Source of the DNA: Falciphora oryzae
Taxonomy: Eukaryota > Ascomycota > Sordariomycetes > Magnaporthales > Magnaporthaceae
Length of the DNA: 19,026 nt
Reading direction: 5' to 3'
Assembly (NCBI GenBank): GCA_000733355.1
Contig: JNVV01000115.1
Location: 5,720 to 24,745, forward strand
How positions within the stretch are numbered: the stretch's first letter is position 1; each line of letters begins with the position of its first letter. A model generated the notes under the pieces. That model did no database searches and was not told the origin of the DNA. It was given only the letters and a program-made list of their open reading frames with translations. Positions 10,137-16,532 of this stretch are shown here, one piece after another. The translations under genes and the position numbers were made by a program.

Positions 10137-10145
10137 GAATCGAAC
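10137..10145 (-). promoter_or_regulatory. B-box-like Pol III element in the TRIM internal region
   Basis: GTTCGATTC on the minus strand fits the B-box consensus GWTCRANNC exactly. It follows GGTCGGAGCTCCGA, a tRNA variable-arm-like hairpin. Flanking bases do not form a good T stem. Confidence 0.4.
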
Positions 10146-10162
10146 TCGGAGCTCCGACCGTG

Positions 10163-10174
10163 AGGAGCTTGGAT
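10163..10174 (-). other. Putative self-priming primer-binding site of the TRIM
   Basis: On the minus strand ATCCAAGCTCCT begins 3 nt after the 5' LTR. It is perfectly complementary over 12 nt to AGGAGCTTGGAT in the LTR (minus strand of 10251-10240). This arrangement matches the Tf1/sushi mechanism, in which the 5' end of the transcript folds back onto the primer site. Inference only. Confidence 0.5.
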
Positions 10175-10177
10175 AAT

Positions 10178-10318
10178 TGTAACACACAGTGGCGCGGGCC
10201 TTATACCACTGGGCCAATAGCACTCCAAAAAGGTCATCAATCCAAGCTCCTGCTTGGATCGCCCGTCTGCACAGCTTATCAAGGAGGGTAGTGCACACCA
10301 CCTACACGGGCTGTTACA
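10178..10318 (-). repeat. TRIM LTR (5' LTR in the inferred orientation), 141 bp
   Basis: A direct copy of 9702-9842 with one difference seen. It carries the same 20-base hairpin at 10240-10259 and an A-box-like sequence at 10206-10216. Confidence 0.93.
10206..10216 (-). promoter_or_regulatory. A-box-like Pol III element in the TRIM 5' LTR
   Basis: TGGCCCAGTGG on the minus strand fits the tRNA A-box consensus and lies in a GGCC...GGCC D-arm-like hairpin. It is paired with a B-box at 10137-10145 about 60 nt downstream. No full cloverleaf can be folded, so this is not called as a tRNA gene. Confidence 0.4.
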
Positions 10319-10602
10319 GCTTTCGCCCCTTTTGCAATTTGGTTTACAGCCGTATGAATAGGAGTTGGAAAGTTGCTTTAGTAATTGGAAATCCGAGTTT
10401 TAATATATTCGGATTGCGAAGTTGCTTTTTTAGCTGTCCGGGGCGTTTTGGAAATCCAAGGTTCGGGGTCGTTTAAAGGCGTCTTCGGGGGAGTTGGAAT
10501 CCGTAGCTTTATATCCAGCTTTTCCAAAACCGAATCCGGATTAAAAGGAGCAAGGCCAGCCCTTCGGAAGCCTTTTTGGATGTTTTTTTTTAGTTATAGA
10601 AG

Positions 10603-10897
10603 TGTAACAAGGGGTCAAAGACGGCTTGGAGAAAGAATCTCTAGATTGCAGATAATCTTTCTATGGGCTCAAGAGATGCTTGAGGAGGAAGGAATCTTTC
10701 GTGAAGGACATAGGAGATGGCAGGGTTTATATAGACCCTTTGTGATCCGTGCGAAGTATCGAGTACATGATTCACACTGCCTTCCGACCTTCACCGCTTG
10801 GCCTTAGGGCCGTTGACCGCCTATGCGGGTCTTCGACCCTCCGTGAGGCCGACTCGTGATGCCGACTAGTTAGGTCCACGGGTTCTTCCGTGTGACA
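10603..10897 (+). mobile_element. Solo LTR (295 bp) inside the pogo transposase gene
   Basis: It starts TGTAACAAGG (10603) and ends CCGTGTGACA (10897), flanked by perfect 5-bp TSDs AGAAG at 10598-10602 and 10898-10902. Removing it rejoins the transposase coding for AFFAS to the following NIQKGFRRAG block (apart from the T9 frameshift). TATA-like TATATAG at 10728-10734 suggests plus orientation. Little transition damage is visible. The family is not identified; its ends resemble gypsy LTRs. Confidence 0.93.
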
Positions 10898-12350
10898 AGA
10901 AGCGAAAAATGCCGTTTTAAACGCCGAAAGGAACTTAACCTTAGTTACGTGGTTAACGTGCGACCTTATCAAGTTTTTAATTTGTCGACCGTACGCTTTT
11001 TTCATTGGGTTAAAGCACCTAACGTTAAGCGGTTAAAGGAAGTGAAACGAATGCGAAGGTATGCAAAGCGTAATAATGTTATGTTTTTGGCAGTAGAGCT
11101 CGAAATCCGTTAAGTGGTGGCTTTCGTGTCCGTCCAGCACTAACAAACGATGTATGCCCTTCGTGCGCGATGTAGTGTGTTTATCGAAATGCTAGATCCA
11201 TTCCAAGCCGAGTTCGTTCGTAGTTCACCCGTTGGAATTAGTTGCGATGACCCAATTGCGTAGAAGGTCGGTTTCCGAGTACTAATTGGCTAGGTGGTAT
11301 TGCCTTTTGACGATAATAAAAGGGGGGATCGCTTAACCGTAACAATTAACCCTTTAAATAATTGTAACCCATTTCCGGTTGCTAGGCTGGACCAGCTTTG
11401 CTTTATTACGGCCTTCCGATGTTGTAATAACCATAACGGCCGCGATTATGCCCATAAGGAAGCCGGTTTCGTCGAAATTGTAAATATCGTTATCTAAAAT
11501 GCCATATTTGGCCATAGTATTCCGCATAAAGTTGAACCAGGCAGAAACGAGCTTGGGATTTTCGCATTTGGCCCTTTGGTAATCGTATTTTCGAATCCAG
11601 CGCGTGCCGAGCTTTGCGCGGCGTTTAACGAACCTTTTAACCCAGCACTTGCCAACGGTGCCCGCGTCGCGTTCGGCGAGCAATCGGTTGGTTATACCTT
11701 TAATACTAAAAAGCCGGGGAGGAAACGCGCGAGAATCCAGCTTAAGTATGTATTTGACAAGCGCCTCCTTTTCGGATTCCGTTAATTTCTGAAAGTTGGG
11801 TTCGCTGTCGCGTCGAGCAGGTTGGCCGCTTTTGCGCCGGACGAAAGTTGAATAGTTGACCGCGTAGATTTTAGCGGCACCCCGGACGCTTAATTTTGGA
11901 TCCGAATTGATGGCATGAAGGGCTAAAATGACCCTGTTTTCGTCGCTTGTATTTGCTATTGTTCGTTGTGGAAATATTCGTGGATAAAGTTCAATTAACG
12001 CGTAAACGCGTGTCGGTGATCCATTCGGTGATGTAATCCATTCGGTGATGGACCACGTTAACCGATTTTATAATTATTTTTCTAAATTTTTATTAGCATT
12101 ATTTTTAGTTAAGTTTTAATCACTGTGTAAAACACTGTGTGTAAATAGTAAATCACTTTAAAATAGTAATAATAAAAATGTGGAAAAATAATTATAAAAT
12201 CGGTTATATAGTTAAATATAACATATTAAATTTTCATAGAATTTTATTAAAAATTGGTAGATTTAACCGGGGGGTCGAAAACGGCGTTTAGTATGAGATT
12301 TTGAAGTGACCCATTCACTGATTTGACCCACTCACTGATGAACCACGTTA

Positions 12351-13149
12351 CCCTTTATTGGACAAATTGAACGTTAATAACGTTTGTACGGATGCGCTAA
12401 ACCCATTTAAATAAAACATTACTTAAAGTGCTAAAAATAATACTGGATAAATTTTAACTCGCATAAAAAGCTTTAGGTAAAAGCTACTAAAGGGAAAATG
12501 CTTTCCATACGGTCGTTACTTAAATATGCCGTAAAGTGCCGGAATTCGAAATCGCATTCCTTACTTAAAAACTAACGTACGAAGCTTTGTTCGCAAACCT
12601 CTGGGCAATATTATAAGTAACGATAGATCGCACGAGCAGGACCTAATTCCTGTTAAAAAAAAAAGGACCGTACGACGCTAACTATACGAACCGACGGTAC
12701 TATAATAATAACAAACCCCGAACGGGCTAAAGCGGCAATTTCCAAACAAACGGCGGCGGCAACTTCTAAACAAACGGCGGCAACAACTACTAACCAAACA
12801 GCAATTTCCAATAACGTACGAAATTACGCTGCTATATATGCAAAAAGGAAAGATGCTGGTTAACGAAGCACCTACGCAAAAAACAAAAGGGTGCGAAATA
12901 ACGGTACCTCCAAACGTGCGAAAACCTAAGCAACGAAGGAAATAACTTCGAAGCATTCCTTTAAAACTACAAAAGCTTACTACCATCGTACGATAAAAAG
13001 GAAAATAAATAAGCTTAAGCACTACTAATGTAATACCTCCAAAACTATACCTACTTCTATCGCACAATTAGCGAAAACATTTACCAAACTAGCTCAAACG
13101 AAGTATCGGACTAATTCGTACTGCATAACTAATATAATACGACCTACTA
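12351..13149 (+). pseudogene. Copia-R second part of gag with zinc knuckle
   Basis: This is the continuation of gag after MITE B. A Gly/Asn-rich stretch (about 12710-12810) precedes a knuckle C-x2-C-x4-C-x4-H (CYICKKERCWLTKH, 12830-12871), a CCCH spacing I associate with this fungal copia clade rather than the usual CCHC. A helical Lys-rich tail follows, and further C-terminal sequence runs up to the protease. Stops interrupt the frame at several Gln positions. It is the inverted counterpart of copia-L about 4740-3945. Confidence 0.78.
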
Positions 13150-13480
13150 AAGCGAACTTTAGGATACCGGCGCCGTACGAGTTTTTATAGTCGGAAAATG
13201 CTAGGTGGAGGCATATTTAAAAAAAAACCCCTATACAAAAATCGATTAAACGCCGGGATTAACGGAAGTAAAATTTAGAAAAAATAATATGGAAACCTTT
13301 ATCGGTACAATACGGATGGAAAACCCCTTTGGGGAAATTACTTACTACATTTTAAACTCTTAAACCCCATTTTTATTTTGCTTGCATAACGCCGATAGAT
13401 TAAAATGCTATTTTAATAACGTTAACGATAATATCGTGCGAAAAAACGGAACAACTATTCCTATAATTAGGAAATAAAAA
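13150..13480 (+). pseudogene. Copia-R aspartic protease region
   Basis: The active-site Asp-Thr-Gly lies at 13163-13171, after a TAG at the expected Gln/Trp codon. It is followed by VFIVGKC, a stop, VEAYLKKNPYTKID, a stop, TPGLTEVKFRKNN, TFIGTIRMENPFGEITYY, TPFLFCLHNADRLKCYFNN and IPIIRK with a TAA. At least three internal stops sit where copia-L still has Trp or Gln, so the two copies were mutated independently after insertion. Confidence 0.85.
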
Positions 13481-13489
13481 CACCTATTT

Positions 13490-14076
13490 TTTAACGTAAG
13501 CAATGCGGAAATAGCAATATTCCTAATAAAAGGAAAACTTAGGAGGCTTTATTAAAAGTTCGGATATTTTCGTACGGAACGCTTTTATCGACTTTTAAAA
13601 AAAATAGGATATTCCGACGTAAAGGAAAAAATCCTAAAGGAAATTAGCAAAATGTACTACTATTGCTAAACATATAACCCGGCCCCTTAACGGTTTAAAT
13701 TTTCGATTAAAAACAATTACGAATTTAATTACGAAATTATTATCGATATCGTATATTTGGGAGGAAAAAACGCATTGTACGTTATCGACGCAGTAATATC
13801 CTTTTAAACCGCAACGTTTATACGATTATTGTTAATTTAGAACGTATGGAACGCCTTTTGCAAATGCTGGATTTTTGCCTACCAAAAGCCATTAGATACC
13901 ATTTCGTACGACCCTAATACGAACTTTTCGTCGGAAGTATTCCGCAATTACGTTAAAATGGTAGGAATATCGTGCAAAAAAATGCCAATGGAAGCCTATT
14001 AAGCTATTGGAAAAATCGAACGAGCGTACTAACCTTTTAAAAAAGCGTACGATATTTTAAAAAAGGAATTTGGATA
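13490..14076 (+). pseudogene. Copia-R integrase region, truncated
   Basis: A zinc-binding N-terminal part (GYSDVKEKILKEI then MYYYC-TYNPAP near 13610-13690) leads into RFKFSIKNNYEFNYEIIIDI, a VYLGGKNALYVIDA block, NVWNAFCKCWIFAYQ, NFSSEVFRNYVKMVG, CKKMPMEAY and KAYDILKKEFG, spread over frames with stops at Gln/Trp. The D(D/N) core residues are partly visible (IDI, SYDP-TNF). The region ends abruptly at 14076 where MITE C begins, and the rest of Pol is not seen in the window. Confidence 0.83.
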
Positions 14077-14148
14077 ACGTGGTTCATCAGTAAGTGCCAC
14101 ACATCAGCGAGTGCCACACTTCAAAATCCTATATTAAACGCCGTTTTC
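14077..14148. mobile_element. MITE C, left end only (about 72 bp)
   Basis: ACGTGGTTCATCAGTAAGTG begins after a TA at 14075-14076 within copia-R integrase. Two 17-bp units with the variant GCCACA follow, then CTTCAAAATCC and AAACGCCGTTTTC as in MITEs A and B. Similarity ends at about 14148. The remainder was either deleted or displaced beyond the window by the LINE and copia-2 insertions. Confidence 0.85.
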
Positions 14149-14273
14149 TTTCGATTAAATAACTCGCTTAAAAACTGGCGCGAGCTTAAAATCGCGCAGC
14201 CGGACAGCCTTTCGAGATAATTCAATTTTGACACCGGAATCGAACTCCTCGCACCCGATTTAACCCAAGATCG
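14149..14273 (+). other. Unassigned stretch between MITE C and LINE ORF1
   Basis: No gene is seen. It includes an imperfect inverted repeat around GCGCGAGCTTAAAATCGCGC (about 14178-14197). It may be the 5' UTR of the LINE that follows, which would mean the LINE 5' end joins MITE C at about 14149. Confidence 0.35.
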
Positions 14274-15564
14274 ATGCCGCATCGGGTGCGCGCCGACGGC
14301 GCGGGCCTAGAATCGATGGAAGTCGATTCCGGGCTCGCGGCCAGTCGACACGCCTCGACGGTGGATCCCCCCAACGCGCCTCCGGACGCGCGAGGGAATG
14401 CCGACACCGATAAAAAACCGGCGCGCGGCCGTTAAAAGGAAAAAGAAAACGAAATTATTAACAAACTGAAGCCCTTTGTAATTAGTGGAAAGTTGCTGGA
14501 AATCCTGCAATTGGTATCGGAATTAACAAAGCTAAAAGTCGACGCGGAGACGGCTCGCAAGCGCGACGCTACCAAGGACGGACCGGTAACTAAAACGACA
14601 CTATAGGAATTGAAAACAAAAATACTTACAAAAGTTAAAAATGTACTAATTAATACTAGAAAATCCTACGCCTTTACCCTCGCTACGGACCTACCGGCCC
14701 TAGTACCAGACGGAAACGCGCTGAACCAAACGCGATAACAGTACCTAAACACGACGCATCCCCCCCGCGATTTATACCGTTAAAAATCGAACGCGAAATA
14801 ATCGTAGCCGTAGGAGAAGCCCCGGAAGCAATTAAAAACTGATCGCAAATTAACACCCAGCGGGCACTAAATAACCAACTCGGTACAACGGTACGGGTAA
14901 CGAAACGGCTTTAAAGCGGAAACGTAATAATATGCTTTTACGTAAACGCAAGCGAATATAGAAAAAGGGACGAATAGGTAAAAAAAATGTTTGAAAACTA
15001 AGTAACGATCCGGGAACGGACATACGACGTAGTAATTAAAGGAGTAAAATAAACAACACTACCGAAGGACCTAAACTAATTTATTCGTAGCTTAAACGCC
15101 AAAAACCGAAACGCGGAGGTTAAATCGGTGCACGTATAGCCAACCCGCACCCCCCACAAATACGCCATAGTACTGGCACGAATCGGATCCGCAACCGCCG
15201 CGAACTAAATTTGCAAGCAAAAACTGGTAATATAAGCGGAATTATTTAAATGCGAACCGTTTACGCCAGACGCCAAAGCCACCCAATGCTATAACTGCTA
15301 CGAATAAGGGCACCGACAAAAGTTTTGCAAAAAACCGGGCCGCTGCCCGCACTACGGAGAACCGCAACACTAAGAAGGAGAAAGTCAATGCGACGCCCAC
15401 CCCTAATATAACAAAGCCATACCCAAATGTATAAACTGCGGCGAACCGCACCCAGCGTTTAACCGGGGCTGCGAGGTAACGCAACGGGCGATCGGGAAAG
15501 CGAAAGAAGCATACCAAAACCGGCTAAAAAGATTTATACTGGAAGGATCAGCCCCTAAACAAAC
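14274..15564 (+). pseudogene. LINE ORF1 (Tad-like non-LTR retrotransposon), degenerate
   Basis: It encodes the Gag-like nucleic-acid-binding protein of a fungal LINE. The N-terminal frame from ATG 14274 is GC-rich and Ala/Arg-rich, with a TAA at the end of ARGR and then helical KEKENEIINKLKPFVISGKL. One frameshift lies near 14735. A conserved middle reads GTTVRVTKRL, TLPKDLN-FIRSLNAKN and KYAIVLARIGSATAAN-ICKQ. The C-terminus has a C-x2-C-x4-H-x4-C knuckle (15287-15328), a damaged second knuckle and C-x2-C-x3-H-x6-C (15428-15472), followed by GKAKEAYQNRLKRF. Stops sit at presumed Gln codons. It is cut by the copia-2 LTR. No RT/endonuclease ORF2 is present; if retained it would lie beyond copia-2. 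Confidence 0.85.
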
Positions 15565-15665
15565 TGTTAATAACAAGCTATATAATAGCTCCTAGACTGC
15601 ATTGCAAATGTAGTCGGCTACACTTTTCAGTGCGCCGTGGCCAGATTGAACTCAACATATTAATA
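15565..15665 (+). repeat. Putative 5' LTR of copia-2 (101 bp)
   Basis: It starts TGTTAATA and ends TATTAATA, an 8-bp inverted terminal repeat with one C-to-T mismatch (TATTAACA expected). TATA-like TATATAAT lies at 15579-15586. The initiator-Met primer site follows with no gap, and recognisable LINE coding stops just upstream. The length is unusually short for an LTR, and there is no second LTR in the window to confirm the borders. Confidence 0.55.
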
Positions 15666-15677
15666 GGTTATGAGCCC
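15666..15677 (+). other. Primer-binding site of copia-2: half-tRNA of initiator Met
   Basis: GGTTATGAGCCC is the exact complement of GGGCUCAUAACC, the conserved anticodon-arm sequence of eukaryotic initiator tRNA-Met. Copia-type elements commonly prime from a cleaved iMet tRNA at this region rather than from its 3' CCA end. Confidence 0.7.
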
Positions 15678-16532
15678 GGGAGATCCAGTGACTGGCAGGC
15701 GATCGGAGCCTATCGAGTGCTGAATTGAACCTACTGATAGACCCTGCGACCGCTTTCTAGGGCGAGTCAGGGCCTTGATTTGGGGAATTAAAGGTACTGG
15801 AGCTAATCGCTAGAAGGTGGCAACACCTACTAGTAGGCGCTGAGGAGCGCTAATACCAAAGCTTATTGCGGCGTTGCAAAACGCTGTAAATAATCTAAAT
15901 AGGGATACCCAGTTATTAATTGGGGGCTATAGCGCTTAGGAGCGCACTATAAATACCTATCTAGTCCCATACTCGTGGGGGTAACGTTGCGCAGATTGTT
16001 ATGCAGCCTCGTAGGAGATACACCTCAGTCAAGGCAGTCTGTAACCTACCCTAAAGAACGTTCTACCCTCGCGGTAAACCCACTAAAGCGGAAGTTGCTT
16101 GCTTCGGTAACTAACGACTTAATTGGTGTTAGTAGTGCATTTAGCACCTAAAGGAACGCTGAATAGCTGCACTTTGGGAACCCTGTTAGTGCACGTGGAA
16201 GCTGGAAATAAAATCCTAGGGCCTAGCCACCTTTAGGTCAACTAATTGTAGTTGTAACGATCCCTTAAGGGAATATAAGGTCTAGTCAACCTTTAAAGCT
16301 ACCCTGTATTTTCAAGCCCTGGAACCTTGCAAGCTCCAGGCCAGTTGCGTTACAGTAACTGTTAAACAAAACCCTAAAAAATTAGGCACCTTTTAGGTTA
16401 GTTAGCTTAAAGCAACTGTTAAAAAGCCCTGGAGGACGGTGACCTTCAGGCATTTAAGCAGTACTGTTATAAACAGGAACTGCGAGGTCAAAATTGCTAT
16501 AAGTTACCCTATATAGGGCACTTTAAGCAAAT
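15678..16532 (+). other. Copia-2 leader / 5' UTR (855 bp)
   Basis: No gene is recognised. It contains several short inverted repeats: GGCGCTGAGGAGCGC (about 15836), TAGCGCTTAGGAGCGCA (about 15929) and CCTGGA...TCCAGG (about 16318-16341). It also has repeated AACTGTTAAA motifs (about 16356 and 16412). A structured leader could serve dimerisation or packaging (inference). Confidence 0.45.

Larger units (their letters stand above)
9702..10318 (-). mobile_element. TRIM (617-bp miniature LTR retrotransposon) inside the pogo transposase gene
   Basis: Two direct 141-bp LTRs (9702-9842 and 10178-10318) have TGTAACA...TGTTACA ends and differ at one base by my reading (C/T near 9836 and 10312 neighbourhood). 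They enclose a 335-bp GC-rich internal region without a credible gene. Perfect 5-bp TSDs GCTTT lie at 9697-9701 and 10319-10323. Removing it and one TSD restores the transposase frame (NQIAKGAKA IMHKVALFR). Minus orientation is inferred: a purine tract GGAGGGGGG (minus strand of 9848-9856) abuts one LTR and a self-complementary primer site abuts the other. The near-identical LTRs indicate recent insertion. A source of enzymes must be elsewhere in the genome. Confidence 0.93.
9381..11959 (-). pseudogene. Fot1/pogo DDE transposase, inactivated
   Basis: It would bind the TIRs and cut and paste at TA. The minus frame from 11959 (ATA, perhaps a damaged ATG) shows a helix-turn-helix (LSVRGAAKIYAVNYSTFVRR), a CENP-B-like HTH (about 11750-11560) and the DDE core: Asp of NFDETGF at 11471-11473, Asp of VLDGHESHH at 11132-11134, and the third position as Asn (PLNVRCF, 11024-11026) where Asp is expected. 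KKAYGRQIKNLIRSHV, AGLAPFNPDSVLEKLD, KKANEALNKRRRAKKTR and a C-terminal knuckle TCGKTGHNARTC follow; the knuckle's first Cys is Tyr (9462-9464). It ends TAG at 9381-9383. About seven Gln/Trp codons are stops (first at 11354-11356). A T9 run (10583-10591) shifts the frame by one base, and two retroelement insertions split the gene. Confidence 0.93.
9274..12058 (-). mobile_element. Fot1/pogo-type DNA transposon inside MITE B
   Basis: Ends are ACGTGGTCCATCACCGAGTG (from 9274) and its inverted counterpart ...CGGTGATGGACCACGT (to 12058), with TA TSDs at 9272-9273 and 12059-12060. The TIR region contains two 17-bp units ending GGATTA, with one GGATCA at the right end. Total 2785 bp, or 1863 bp after removal of the TRIM and the solo LTR with one TSD each, close to Fot1. 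It encodes one degraded transposase on the minus strand. It splits MITE B exactly at a TA in the arm. Confidence 0.94.
9130..12348. mobile_element. MITE B (432 bp net), split by a Fot1/pogo element
   Basis: The left end ACGTGGTTCATTAGTGAG (9130 on) and right end ...CTCACTGATGAACCACGT (to 12348) are inverted repeats. TA TSDs lie at 9128-9129 and 12349-12350. The pogo element and one TA interrupt it after 144 bp. Without them the length is 432 bp, equal to MITE A. Its 17-bp subterminal units carry the variant GGGTCA at both ends (GGGTTA once on the left). It is noncoding and inserted into copia-R gag. Confidence 0.93.
6812..14076 (+). mobile_element. Copia-R: second copy of the copia-1 family, plus strand, 5' part only, multiply interrupted
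   Basis: This copy has LTR, leader, gag, protease and part of integrase, head-to-head with copia-L. Insertions inside it are a solo LTR (6830-7341) and MITE B with a pogo element (9130-12348). Without insertions and one TSD copy each it measures 3527 bp, the same as 3016-6542. It stops within integrase at 14076, where MITE C begins at a TA; the homologous point in copia-L is 3016-3017. RT and RNase H, if present, lie beyond the window. Stops and frameshifts are abundant. Confidence 0.9.

Noticed and set aside
10130..10225. Functional tRNA gene on the minus strand
   Set aside because: A and B boxes fit, but anticodon and T stems do not pair and there is no matching acceptor stem. Kept only as promoter-like boxes.
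9713..10291. 192-codon plus-strand open frame across the TRIM
   Set aside because: It spans LTR, internal region and the second LTR, has no domain, and ends in the repeated LTR. GC-rich repeat sequence gives long frames by chance.
10385..10807. 140-codon plus-strand open frame
   Set aside because: It crosses the border of the 295-bp solo LTR and is antisense to the recognisable pogo transposase.
12678..13067. 129-codon minus-strand open frame
   Set aside because: It is antisense to the copia-R gag with its zinc knuckle; its low-complexity Cys/Ser/Tyr content reflects the reverse complement.
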